Shown here: positions 1 through 8,345 of the stretch, piece by piece
Layout of the letters: each line of letters starts with the position of its first letter
Position numbering within the stretch: position 1 is the stretch's first letter
NCBI GenBank assembly: GCA_017547285.1
Contig: JAFYQB010000113.1
Location: forward strand, 47,749-111,748
Direction: 5' to 3'
Length of the DNA: 64,000 nt
Origin: Clostridia bacterium
Lineage (GTDB): Bacteria > Bacillota > Clostridia > Christensenellales > Aristaeellaceae
Program-made: the position numbers and the translations under genes
The notes under the pieces: generated by a model
Databases searched by the model: none
Told to the model about the DNA's origin: nothing
What the model saw: the letters and a program-made list of their open reading frames with translations, nothing else

Positions 1-1370
1 AAGGACTGGATCTCGTTGCAGCCGTCGATGCGCGCAGATTCCTCAATGGAGGCAGGCAGCTGCTGGAAAAAGTTCTTCATGATAATCAGGTTGGAGGAGG
101 AGATCAATACCGGCAGCCAGATGGCCCAGTAGGTATTGGTCAGGCCCAGCGTGTTGGAGACCAGAATGTAATCCGGCACCAGACCTGCGTGGAACAGCAT
201 GAAGAAAATAACCAGCTTCATCATCCAGTTGCGGCCGGGCAGATCCTTTTTGGACAGCGCGTAGGCCGTGACGGAGGTCAGAACAATGTTCATGCCCGTG
301 CCTGCAATGGTAATCAGGAACGAGTTAAGAATGGAGCGCATGGTACGCTGGGAGAAGGCGATCATTTTGTAGGCGCTGAAGTCCAGCTTGCCGAAACGGA
401 ACTGGGCCAGACCTGTGGAAGAGAACGAGCCAACCGCCACGTACAGCAGCGGAGATACCATTACGGATGCCAGAACGATAAAGAAATCGTAGATCAGAAC
501 GTCTGCCAGCATGCTCAGCGGAAGATGTTTGGGCGCTTTAATGCACACAATGCCAATGATCAGCAGTTCCACACCGAGCACCAGCAGAATGCACCAGGTA
601 AGTGCTGCGGAGAAGAAGAGCAGTACGCTCTCCCATACTGTTACCGTGGGCAGCGCTGCGGACAGATCACCCAGCAATGCGGTCAAAGCTGTTTTGGCTT
701 CGGTGTAGGCGGCATAGGTTTCATCCTTTACCGCTTCAGCGGCGGTGTATACCTGCGCAGCAGCATCGTAATCCGCCTGCAGCTGGGCCACTTCCTCTGC
801 GGTTGCGGTGGAATCTTTCTTCTGTGCATTGGTCAGCGCCTTTTTGGCTTTGGACTGGGCGCTCTTGTGTGTTTTGAGTTCTGCGGCTGCATCATCGTAA
901 GCTGCCTTGGTATCCTGACGCAGTGCGGAGGCTTCCATCAGCATTGGCTGCCAGCTTTCAAGGCCGTCGTTCGCCGCGAGGCGTTCACCCAGCATTGCAA
1001 GCTCGGAATCGTATTCCGCCATCTGACTTGTGAGACGATCGTACTTCCGGCCTTCAGGCAGCTGATCGCGCTGGTTGCTCAGAGACTGCTGTTTGGCGGC
1101 GCTTACCTGCTCGGCAATGCTTTCCAGACCGGCGTTGAGATCCTGCCCCATGGCGGTCAGAACTTTGTCATCATCCAGAAGCGCAGTCTGCTTTCTCAGA
1201 CCGCCAAGCAGCGCCTGACGGGTGGACAGGGTCTGGCGGGTGCCGCTTACGTTTACGATCATGCCAAACAAAGCAAGCGCGATCATAATCATGCCAATGA
1301 CAGAAAGCGTCATGCTCTGGCGTTTGTTCAGGCGGGCTACCTGTTCATAATTCATGTCCAGTCGTTTCAT
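1..1370 (-). CDS. Carbohydrate ABC transporter permease (LplC-type) with an inserted coiled-coil region, 3' end cut by the window
   Basis: Inner permease of a sugar importer, integral to the cytoplasmic membrane. Read from ATG at 1370 there are 456 codons with no stop, and the gene runs off the window edge. Residues about 21-41 form a membrane segment. Residues about 45-237 are Ala/Gln/Glu/Lys-rich and look like a long helical coiled coil. A second strong membrane segment follows (about 246-277). From about residue 290 the protein matches ordinary LplC-type permeases, including the loop 'YALSKKDLPGRN' and the EAA loop 'EESARIDGCNEIQS' at the truncated end. LplC homologues are usually near 295 residues and lack the first 285 or so seen here. 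The start overlaps the stop of the upstream permease by one base (TGATG), so the two are probably translationally coupled. The role of the insertion is unknown; it most likely projects outside between two membrane spans. Confidence 0.85.
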   Translation of the reverse strand, partial: MKRLDMNYEQVARLNKRQSMTLSVIGMIMIALALFGMIVNVSGTRQTLSTRQALLGGLRKQTALLDDDKVLTAMGQDLNAGLESIAEQVSAAKQQSLSNQRDQLPEGRKYDRLTSQMAEYDSELAMLGERLAANDGLESWQPMLMEASALRQDTKAAYDDAAAELKTHKSAQSKAKKALTNAQKKDSTATAEEVAQLQADYDAAAQVYTAAEAVKDETYAAYTEAKTALTALLGDLSAALPTVTVWESVLLFFSAALTWCILLVLGVELLIIGIVCIKAPKHLPLSMLADVLIYDFFIVLASVMVSPLLYVAVGSFSSTGLAQFRFGKLDFSAYKMIAFSQRTMRSILNSFLITIAGTGMNIVLTSVTAYALSKKDLPGRNWMMKLVIFFMLFHAGLVPDYILVSNTLGLTNTYWAIWLPVLISSSNLIIMKNFFQQLPASIEESARIDGCNEIQS

Positions 1371-2539
1371 CAGTACACGCCCTCCTCTCCGGCCAGCTTG
1401 GCAAGGGCATTGGAGGTGACCACCAGGATCAGACTGACCACAGAACGGAAGACGCCCACGGTGGCAGAGTAGGAATAGTTGGTGGTGCCCGCGGGGGCGG
1501 TAATGGTACCGGTCAGACCTACGTCATACACGTATGTGTCAAACACAGTGGCCACATCGCGGTTGTAGGAGTTAAGCATCAGGTAGATCTGGTCAAAGCC
1601 GCTGTCCAGGAACGAACCCATGCGCAGGATCAGCAGGGTGATGATCGTGGGCAGGATGCAGGGCAGCGTGATGTGCAGAAGCTGCTTGAAGCGGCCTGCG
1701 CCATCGATGACCGAGGCTTCATACAGCTGCTCATCCACGCCGGAGAGCGCGGCCAGATAGATGATGGTGCCCCAGCCGGATTCCTTCCAGATCAGTTCGA
1801 TGATGTACATGGGACGGAACCATTCCTCACTCATCATGAAGGGAATTTCCGTGCCGCCGGCATTCTTGATCAAACTGTTGATCAGACCGTTGGGGGAGGG
1901 GCCCAGAAGCATGAGCATAATGGAACCCAAAACCGTCCAGCTCACAAAGTGAGGCAGGTACAGAACGCTCTGGGTCACGCGCTTGAAGGGCATGTTTTTG
2001 ATCTCGTTAAGCAAAAGCGCCAGCATAATGGGCACAGGGAAATAGAACAGAATGTTCAGAACAGCCAGAGAGAGCGTGTTCTTCAGGAGCATCGGGAAAT
2101 CGCGGTAGGTAAAGAACTGCTTAAAGGAAAGCAGAATGGGATCCAGCCATTCCACACGGCCGTTACGGGCCAGCGTGGGCGAATAGTTCTGGAAAATGAT
2201 CTTCAGGTTCAGAACCGGCAGCAGTTTGAAGATAAAATAATATGCGCCTGCACCCAGCAGCATGGCATACAGCCAGCGGTAGCGCAGAATATGGCGCAGT
2301 TTTTTGGGATCTTTTTCATTGGTGCGGAATACCGCAAAAGACAGCAAAAACACAACGATGCCAACGATCACCGTCAGCAGTTGCGCACTGTTGATCGAAT
2401 TCAGGAGCCAGTTATTCAGGTTTTCCAGCAGGTTGCCGCCAAAAATCAGCGCAGCCAGCGTAACAGCCAGCGAAACAACCATTAAAGAAAGAGAGATTTG
2501 CCGCACGATCGGCGGATTTTTTTTCACATCCCGGATCAT
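1370..2539 (-). CDS. Carbohydrate ABC transporter permease (LplB-type) with N-terminal two-helix extension
   Basis: Partner permease of the gene that follows it, 389 residues against about 300-315 for typical LplB proteins. The extra N-terminal 85 residues hold two predicted membrane segments (about 13-35 and 52-72). The canonical part starts near 'RYRWLYAMLLGAGAYY'. The EAA loop, which contacts the ATPase, is 'EASVIDGAGRFKQLLHITLP'. Another landmark is 'LYLPHFVSW'. An SD-like GGAG precedes ATG 2539. The gene lies 93 bases downstream of the SBP gene, with a stem-loop between them. No ATPase gene is present in this locus. Both permeases here carry N-terminal additions, so they may touch each other through them. 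The transported sugar is probably an oligosaccharide derived from pectin or xylan, judging only by the divergent hydrolases. Confidence 0.9.
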   Translation of the reverse strand: MIRDVKKNPPIVRQISLSLMVVSLAVTLAALIFGGNLLENLNNWLLNSINSAQLLTVIVGIVVFLLSFAVFRTNEKDPKKLRHILRYRWLYAMLLGAGAYYFIFKLLPVLNLKIIFQNYSPTLARNGRVEWLDPILLSFKQFFTYRDFPMLLKNTLSLAVLNILFYFPVPIMLALLLNEIKNMPFKRVTQSVLYLPHFVSWTVLGSIMLMLLGPSPNGLINSLIKNAGGTEIPFMMSEEWFRPMYIIELIWKESGWGTIIYLAALSGVDEQLYEASVIDGAGRFKQLLHITLPCILPTIITLLILRMGSFLDSGFDQIYLMLNSYNRDVATVFDTYVYDVGLTGTITAPAGTTNYSYSATVGVFRSVVSLILVVTSNALAKLAGEEGVY

Positions 2540-2583
2540 ATGATCACTCCGTCCTCAGGAATGGGGGCAGCTTTTGAAAAGGA

Positions 2584-2609
2584 GGGTCGCCCGCCGAAGC
2601 GGGCGACCC
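2584..2609 (-). terminator. Intercistronic stem-loop between SBP and permease genes
   Basis: Arms 2584-2594 and 2599-2609 pair perfectly (11 bp, very GC-rich), with a CGAA loop (TTCG on the transcribed minus strand). On the minus strand it is followed by TCCTTTTC, a weak U-tract. It sits after the SBP stop and before the permease start. It is therefore more likely a leaky terminator or a 3'-end protector that raises SBP mRNA over permease mRNA than a complete stop. Confidence 0.7.
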
Positions 2610-2632
2610 CTTCATTGTGCGTTAAGCTCAAA

Positions 2633-4150
2633 TTACTCGGCGTGATAGGCAGCATTCACCTGATCGATGATCTGCTGACCGCCCTTGGCCAGCCAGTCCT
2701 GACGGGCCGCTTCGAAGCCTTCGGCGTCGATGGTGCCGCTCATATAGGCAACGCGGGCGTCAGAGATAATGGTGGCGATTTCGGTCTGCAGGTTGCGCAT
2801 TTCATCGCTCATGTAGCCAACGGACATATCAACCACGCAGCGGTCTTCGATGCTCAGGCTGTAAGCGGTGATCTGCTGGGTCGCGGTCATGCCCTGACCG
2901 TAGTCCAGAGACTGCACACGGCGGGGGAACATGGAAGCAAACACTTCGCTGGAGCCGTCGTCTTCGCGTGTCTTCTTCTGTTCGTCGGAAACGGTGATCT
3001 TGCCGTCCGCATCCTTGGTGTAGTGCAGGCCTTCCACGCCAACGGCGAGGTAGATGCCGCCCTTGTCATTCAGAGCCACGCAGAAGTCGATGATCTTCTG
3101 AACGGTTTCTTCATCCTTCACGGAAGCAGTGGGGATCAGGATGCCGCCCAGGCCGCCCACGCTCAGCACGCTGTTGATCACAGCTTCGCCGTCAGCGGTG
3201 TAGAGATCCTGGTTCTGCTTGATCACGGCTTCGGGATGCACGTTGATAACGTTGGCATACTTGGTGCCGGCAGCATTGGTGGCGGTGGTGATCATGGAAC
3301 CGGAAACGCCATTGGCCAGGGGGCCGTGCTTATCGGTGTTGATGGCGAAGTCGGTGTTCATGTAGCCGTTGACATACATCCAGTTGAACAGATCCAGCGT
3401 CTCCATGTACTCGTCGAAGAAGAAGTAGGGCATCAGGTCGCCGTTCTCGTCTTCGCCCCAGTAGTTGGGAGCGCCGTTCATAACAGCCAGGGTGTTGAAG
3501 CCGGCATAGGTCAGCTCGTTGTCCTTGTTGTCGCAGTAGGCAAAGCCAATGGTATCATCCACGCCGTTGCCGTCGGGGTCTTTGGTGGTGAAAGCTTCGA
3601 CCATGGCCTTGAAGGTATCGATATCGGTGGGAACTTCCAGACCCAGCTTGTTCAGCCAGTCTTCACGGTACAGCACGCCAACGCGGGCAGCGGCAGCCAT
3701 GGAGGGGAACAGGTAGTTGCGGCCTTCGATGGAGGTAACGGCCAGAGCGGACTTACTGGTCAGTTCCTTCTGGATGAACTCGTTGCCGGCAAGAATGTCG
3801 GTCAGATCCCAGAAAGCGCCGTCCTTGCACATCTGAATGTAGTTGGCATTGGTGGTCAGACCGGAATTGACGACCATCACCATGGGCTGATCGTCAGAGG
3901 ACATCACGGTGTTGAACTTGGTGGTGTAGTCGCCCTGAGGAGCCCAGGTAACCTGCAGATCCACGTTCAGTTCCTTTTCAATGGCTTCCAGCACGGGGTT
4001 GCCTTCTTCGCCGGTGCAGCCTACGGGCTCAACATCAGCATAGTAGGGAACATGCACGGTGATTACAAAGGGCGCTTCTTCCGCAGAAGCAAAGCTCATC
4101 ATGCCCATCAGCATCATCAGAGCCAGCAGCAGGGATACCAGTTTACGCAT
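2633..4150 (-). CDS. Extracellular solute-binding protein of a sugar ABC importer (family 1, LplA-like)
   Basis: 505 residues; captures a saccharide outside the cell for the two permeases downstream. The signal peptide is 'MRKLVSLLLALMMLMGMM' ending in 'SFASAEE', a type I signal peptidase site. There is no lipobox cysteine, which is unusual for an SBP in a monoderm. The mature part shows typical family-1 features such as 'DPDGNGVDDTIGF' (a calcium-like DxDxNGxxD loop common in LplA proteins) and a C-terminal region with 'EGFEAARQDWLAKGG'. A strong RBS (AAGGAGGAA) lies before ATG 4150, and a consensus sigma-A promoter lies at 4211-4239. Divergent from the acetylesterase and GH43 genes, which suggests a pectin/xylan fragment as ligand; this is inference. 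Confidence 0.92.
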   Translation of the reverse strand: MRKLVSLLLALMMLMGMMSFASAEEAPFVITVHVPYYADVEPVGCTGEEGNPVLEAIEKELNVDLQVTWAPQGDYTTKFNTVMSSDDQPMVMVVNSGLTTNANYIQMCKDGAFWDLTDILAGNEFIQKELTSKSALAVTSIEGRNYLFPSMAAAARVGVLYREDWLNKLGLEVPTDIDTFKAMVEAFTTKDPDGNGVDDTIGFAYCDNKDNELTYAGFNTLAVMNGAPNYWGEDENGDLMPYFFFDEYMETLDLFNWMYVNGYMNTDFAINTDKHGPLANGVSGSMITTATNAAGTKYANVINVHPEAVIKQNQDLYTADGEAVINSVLSVGGLGGILIPTASVKDEETVQKIIDFCVALNDKGGIYLAVGVEGLHYTKDADGKITVSDEQKKTREDDGSSEVFASMFPRRVQSLDYGQGMTATQQITAYSLSIEDRCVVDMSVGYMSDEMRNLQTEIATIISDARVAYMSGTIDAEGFEAARQDWLAKGGQQIIDQVNAAYHAE

Positions 4151-4210
4151 AGTTCGATTCCTCCTTGTTTATTGGGTTGTTCTTTCGCTGCGCAGCTGCG
4201 CTTTAGTTTG

Positions 4211-4239
4211 ATTATACATCATCACACCAAAAATGTCAA
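4211..4239 (-). promoter_or_regulatory. Consensus sigma-A promoter of the SBP operon
   Basis: On the minus strand: TTGACA (4239-4234), 17-base spacer, TATAAT (4216-4211), both hexamers perfect. Transcription would start near 4204 and give a leader of about 54 bases. The leader holds a small GCGCAGCTGCGC palindrome. Confidence 0.85.
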
Positions 4240-4293
4240 TTCTGTCTCGTTTTTGACTGATAAATACATTTGTTTTGGCGTATTGCTTTGGTA

Positions 4294-4322
4294 TTGTCAG
4301 ATCGTTTTTCGCGTTGTAAAAT
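4294..4322 (+). promoter_or_regulatory. Sigma-A promoter of the acetylesterase-GH43 operon
   Basis: TTGTCA (4294-4299), 17-base spacer, TAAAAT (4317-4322). It is followed by the AAGGGAGG ribosome binding site at 4337-4344. It is weaker than the divergent SBP promoter, so activation is possible, but no operator is obvious in the 202-base divergent region. Confidence 0.65.
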
Positions 4323-4352
4323 AATATCAAATGAACAAGGGAGGTTTCTGCT

Positions 4353-5027
4353 GTGAATACCATTTTCTGGGCGGGTGATTCCACCGTTAAGCAAAACAGC
4401 GTCCTTACCTGGCCACAGACCGGCATTGCACAAATGTTTGATCGTTTTACCCGTCGACCGGATGTTTGCATCGCCAATCACGCTGAAAACGGCCGCTCCA
4501 CCAAATCCTTTCTGGATGAAGGCCGGCTTGCCGCTATTTATGACTGCATTACGGAAGGTGATTTTCTGTTTGTGCAGTTCGGTCACAACGATGAAAAGGA
4601 AGAAGATCCCGCCCGCTATGCAGATCCGGACGGAGAATTCTGCGAAAATCTGGAACGGTTTGCCAACTGTGCGCGCAACAAGCGGGCCGTTCCGGTGTTC
4701 ATCACCCCTGTTACGCGCAGGGGTTTTGCCGATCCCAAAGCCCAATACCACCATGACCGCTGGGCAGCCGCCGCGCGCCGCATGGGTGAAAAGCTGGAGG
4801 TCGCCTGCATTGACCTGACTGCTCTGAGCGAGGAACTGCTGATCCACACGCCGGAGGAAGTGCGCGACAGCTGGTTTATGCCGGATGGCACCCACCTGAA
4901 GCCTGAGGGTGCGATGATGTTCGGCGATCTGATCGCCAAAGCGCTGTACCGGCTGGGCGGCGAATACCGCGCGCTGCTTGCACCGGAGTATGCGGAGCGT
5001 TTGAGAGGAGAAGCCGGCAATGCGTGA
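4353..5027 (+). CDS. SGNH-family esterase, rhamnogalacturonan acetylesterase-like
   Basis: 224 residues, cytoplasmic (no signal peptide). Removes acetyl groups from pectin-type oligosaccharides if the family assignment holds. Block I 'AGDST' places the nucleophile at Ser10. Block III 'FGHND' gives Asn79 for the oxyanion hole, and block V 'DGTH' gives Asp178 and His181. This is the usual compact CE12/YesT-like layout. The start is GTG at 4353, set by the AAGGGAGG Shine-Dalgarno eight bases upstream; the ATG at 4331 is in another frame. The 3' end overlaps the next gene by 8 bases, so the three hydrolase genes form one operon. Intracellular location fits processing of imported, still acetylated fragments. 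Another carbohydrate acetylesterase specificity is possible. Confidence 0.85.
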   Translation: MNTIFWAGDSTVKQNSVLTWPQTGIAQMFDRFTRRPDVCIANHAENGRSTKSFLDEGRLAAIYDCITEGDFLFVQFGHNDEKEEDPARYADPDGEFCENLERFANCARNKRAVPVFITPVTRRGFADPKAQYHHDRWAAAARRMGEKLEVACIDLTALSEELLIHTPEEVRDSWFMPDGTHLKPEGAMMFGDLIAKALYRLGGEYRALLAPEYAERLRGEAGNA

Positions 5028-6543
5028 CCGCCTCTATCTGCCCGACTTGGGCAACGGACAATACCAGAATCCCATTCTCCTGTGCGATTACTCCGACCCG
5101 GATGTCATCCGCGTGGAAGATACCTATTATATGACCGCATCCTCTTTCAACTATGTGCCGGGTCTGCCCATTCTTACCTCCAAAGACCTTGTGAACTGGA
5201 CGCTGGTCAACTACGCGCTTCCCCGCATCCCGGAGGAGCGTTTCAATGTGCCGCGCCATGCGCAGGGCGTGTGGGCGCCCGCCATCCGCTACCACGAAGG
5301 GCTGTTCTACATCTGCTACGGCATGCCGGACGAAGGCATCTTCATGGTTCGCACCGCCGATCCGCTGGGCAAATGGGATGATCCCGTTTGCGTGCTGCCC
5401 GGCAAAGGCCTTATCGATCCATGCCCCTTCTGGGATGACGATGGCAAGGCGTACATCATCCACGGCTATGCCAGAAGCCGCATCGGCTTCAAGAGCTTTC
5501 TTGGCATTTTTCCTGTTTCATGGGACGGCCTGCATGCCGTCGGCGAGGATCACCTTCTTTACAACGGCCTTGCCACCCAGCCCACCATCGAAGGCCCCAA
5601 GGTGTATAAGAAAGATGGCTATTACTATCTGTTTGCGCCCGCCGGCAGCGTGGAAGTGGGATGGCAGACGGTACTGCGCAGCAGGGATATCCATGGCCCC
5701 TATGAAGAAAAAATTGTTTTGCAGCAGGGTGACACCCCGGTCAACGGCCCGCATCAGGGCGGCTGGGTGACCACGCCGGATGGGCAGGACTGGTTTTTGC
5801 ATTTCCAGAGCAAGGGGCCCTATGGGCGCGTGATGCATCTGCAGCCCATGTACTGGGAGGATGGCTGGCCTGTGATGGGCGATCACGGCCAGCCCGTGCT
5901 CACGCATGAAAAACCTCATGCGCCTGTCTGCGAACTCCTCGGTCTGCAGGCCAGCGATGATTTCAAGGGCAGGCTGAACCTCGAATGGCAGTTCATGGGC
6001 AATCCATCCGCCGATGGCCATGAAGTGCTGGATGGCAGGCTGCGCCTGTTTGCGCGTCCTGCGCCCGAACCCTGCGAAGGCCTGTGGGGATATCCTGACA
6101 TCATTACCCAGAAGATCTGCTGCCATAGCTTTGCCGCCGAAGTAACGGTGGACGCTTCCGAACTGGACGAGGGCGCACAGGCCGGCATGGCGCTGCTGGG
6201 CGGCGAGTACTGCGGCGCGATCGTCTACCGCACGCAGGAAGGGCTGTTCATCGGCGATCTGCGCAGCAGCGGCCAGAGTGATGAAACCACCGAAGCCGAT
6301 CCTCTGCCGGAGGATACCGATACCGTGCGTATCCGCATGCAGCTGATCAGGACCGGCGAAAAGGAAGCGCAGGCGCATTTCTATTATTATGTGGGCGATC
6401 GTCTCTGCGCCATTGGCTCCACCTTCTGCCCCGGCCGGCATACCTGGGTGGGCGCACGCATCGCACTGTTCTGCACCCCGTTCGAGGGCGGCGAACACAG
6501 CTGGGCGGATTTCAGCGACTTCCGCGTGATACCGGAGGAATAA
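5020..6543 (+). CDS. Glycoside hydrolase family 43 (beta-xylosidase/arabinofuranosidase-like), intracellular
   Basis: 507 residues, no signal peptide. Five-bladed propeller catalytic domain at about 14-310, then a C-terminal beta-sandwich as in GH43 subfamily 12-like xylosidases. The expected triad is visible: base Asp26 in 'DYSDPDVIR', pKa-modulating Asp133 in 'LIDPCPFWDDDG', acid Glu191 in 'TIEGPKVYKKDG'. It would release xylose or arabinose from short oligosaccharides in the cytoplasm. ATG 5020 lies inside the upstream gene behind GAGAGGAG. The next gene, also GH43, starts 2 bases after this stop. Exact substrate cannot be read from sequence. Confidence 0.92.
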   Translation: MRDRLYLPDLGNGQYQNPILLCDYSDPDVIRVEDTYYMTASSFNYVPGLPILTSKDLVNWTLVNYALPRIPEERFNVPRHAQGVWAPAIRYHEGLFYICYGMPDEGIFMVRTADPLGKWDDPVCVLPGKGLIDPCPFWDDDGKAYIIHGYARSRIGFKSFLGIFPVSWDGLHAVGEDHLLYNGLATQPTIEGPKVYKKDGYYYLFAPAGSVEVGWQTVLRSRDIHGPYEEKIVLQQGDTPVNGPHQGGWVTTPDGQDWFLHFQSKGPYGRVMHLQPMYWEDGWPVMGDHGQPVLTHEKPHAPVCELLGLQASDDFKGRLNLEWQFMGNPSADGHEVLDGRLRLFARPAPEPCEGLWGYPDIITQKICCHSFAAEVTVDASELDEGAQAGMALLGGEYCGAIVYRTQEGLFIGDLRSSGQSDETTEADPLPEDTDTVRIRMQLIRTGEKEAQAHFYYYVGDRLCAIGSTFCPGRHTWVGARIALFCTPFEGGEHSWADFSDFRVIPEE

Positions 6544-6545
6544 AT

Positions 6546-8345
6546 ATGTTTGACAAGCTCCTTCAGGCGATTCTGACAAATGATCTGGAAACGGTGCAGC
6601 ATCTGCTCCCCCAGCAGCCTGCGCTGATTGAACAGGAGCATAAGGGCGAACCCCTCTCGCACATTGCTGCGCGGGAGGGGCGCTTTGTCATGCTCCGTTA
6701 TCTGGTGGAATATGGCTTGCGCGTCAATCTGAATGCGTTGGACAGCCGGGGCCGCGACTTGCTGCACTACGCCGCCCAGAGCGGTGATGTGGACAAGTGC
6801 CGCTATCTGGTGGAGCGCGGTGGCATGAATCCGCTTCGCGGTGATCGTGAGCTGATCACGCCGTACCACATTGCGCATGAATGCGGCCATGCGGCGCTGG
6901 AAGCCTATTTTGAGGAGGCGACTGGCGCGCCGCTGAAAGATTTCTATCAGAATCCCATCCGCCGCGGTTTCTTCCCGGATCCTTCTATTGTTCGCGTGGG
7001 GGATGACTACTACATGGTCAATTCCACGTTCATCTTTTTCCCCTGCATTCCCGTATCCCATTCAAAGGATCTGGTCAACTGGCAGGTCATCGGTCACGCC
7101 ATCGCCAATCCCGAATGGGCGCATTTGGAAGGGCTGGACGGCGGACGCGGCTGGTGGGCGCCCGATATTTCCTATGCCAACGGCCGGTTCTATATTACCG
7201 CCACACTGCGCCTGAACGACGGCGCCTTTCCCTGCCGCCGCCAGATGATCGTGCATGCTGAAAAGCCTGAAGGCCCGTACTCCGAACCGGTATTCATTGA
7301 GGAGGAGGGCATCGACCCGTCTTTGTTCCACGATGACGACGGGCGGCATTACATGCTCTTAAATCGCGGCGCTCGTATTCTGGAGCTGGATGAAACCTGC
7401 ACGAAACGCAGGAGCGAGACCACCCTTCTCTACTACGGCAGCAACAAGCGCGCCCCGGAAGGGCCGCACCTGCTCAAAAAGGATGGATGGTACTATCTGT
7501 TCCTTGCCGAGGGAGGCACAGGCATGGGACACTGCGAAACCGTGGCGCGTTCCCGGCATCTGATGGGGCCGTATCAGCCCAGTCCCTACGGCGTGATTCT
7601 GCGTCAGTGGGATGAAAACGCCCTCATTCAGCGCTGCGGTCATGCCAAGCCCTTCTCCACGCCGGATGGCCGCTGGTATATGGTGTACCTTTGCGGACGC
7701 GCGCTGGAGGGAAAATGGACGCTGCTGGGACGCGAAACCGCGCTGGATCCCATTACATGGACGGCGGATGGCTGGCCGGTTCTTACAGACGGCCCAAGCG
7801 TTCTGCAAAAATGTCCTCTGCCTGCCCGGGCTTTGCCTGAAACCGAGGACTGGCTCACGCCCCGTCCGCCGCGTCCCGGCATGATCCGGCAGCAGGGCGA
7901 ATGTGTAACCATTTGCGGCGAGGATGAACCCATGAGTGATACTGCTTGCCGAAGCCTCCTTCTGCGCCGTCAGACGGATTTCCACTGCGAGTTTTCTGCC
8001 GTGCTCACACGCTCTTCCGCCCGAGAAGCGGGCGTCACCTGTTACTACGATGAAAACTCTTTTCTCAACCTGTGCCTGACGGGAAATGAACTGGTCGTTT
8101 ACGGGCAGATCGGGTTGGAAAGCCGGGAATTTGCCCGCGTATCTCATAACGATCAGCTGCCGCTGTTTCTGCATATCAAAACAGACGGCCTCACGCGCCG
8201 TCTGTACGCGGAGGACCGTCTGATCTGTGAACTTGAAAACGTGACATGGCTGGCCGATGAGGGGATCGCCGTAGGCAAACGCTTTACCGGCGCCATGCTT
8301 GGCCTTTATGCCATTGGCGGTGAAGCAGTCTTTACGCTATCCTGA
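6546..8345 (+). CDS. Ankyrin-repeat / GH43 fusion glycosidase
   Basis: 599 residues. Residues 1-125 are ankyrin-like repeats with recognisable 'LSHIAAREGRFVMLRYLVE' and 'LLHYAAQSGDVDKCRYLVE' units. Residues about 137-440 form a second GH43 propeller: base Asp145 in 'FFPDPSIVR', modulator Asp257 in 'GIDPSLFHDDDG', acid Glu305 in 'RAPEGPHLL'. A beta-sandwich C-terminus follows. The RBS GGAGG at 6533-6537 lies inside the upstream gene and ATG 6546 follows closely. No signal peptide, so cytoplasmic. GH43 enzymes normally carry carbohydrate-binding or sandwich modules, not ankyrin repeats. The repeats may tether the enzyme to a partner such as the neighbouring esterase or GH43; that is inference. 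The 3' end overlaps the convergent MATE gene by 14 bases. Confidence 0.88.
   Translation: MFDKLLQAILTNDLETVQHLLPQQPALIEQEHKGEPLSHIAAREGRFVMLRYLVEYGLRVNLNALDSRGRDLLHYAAQSGDVDKCRYLVERGGMNPLRGDRELITPYHIAHECGHAALEAYFEEATGAPLKDFYQNPIRRGFFPDPSIVRVGDDYYMVNSTFIFFPCIPVSHSKDLVNWQVIGHAIANPEWAHLEGLDGGRGWWAPDISYANGRFYITATLRLNDGAFPCRRQMIVHAEKPEGPYSEPVFIEEEGIDPSLFHDDDGRHYMLLNRGARILELDETCTKRRSETTLLYYGSNKRAPEGPHLLKKDGWYYLFLAEGGTGMGHCETVARSRHLMGPYQPSPYGVILRQWDENALIQRCGHAKPFSTPDGRWYMVYLCGRALEGKWTLLGRETALDPITWTADGWPVLTDGPSVLQKCPLPARALPETEDWLTPRPPRPGMIRQQGECVTICGEDEPMSDTACRSLLLRRQTDFHCEFSAVLTRSSAREAGVTCYYDENSFLNLCLTGNELVVYGQIGLESREFARVSHNDQLPLFLHIKTDGLTRRLYAEDRLICELENVTWLADEGIAVGKRFTGAMLGLYAIGGEAVFTLS

Noticed and set aside
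189..1472. Long plus-strand open frame over the first permease
   Set aside because: Its product is His/Gln/Cys-rich with no family pattern. The minus strand encodes a convincing permease over the same bases.
2498..4324. 608-codon plus-strand open frame
   Set aside because: Antisense shadow of the SBP gene; long because codon bias of the true gene removes stops on the opposite strand. No RBS.
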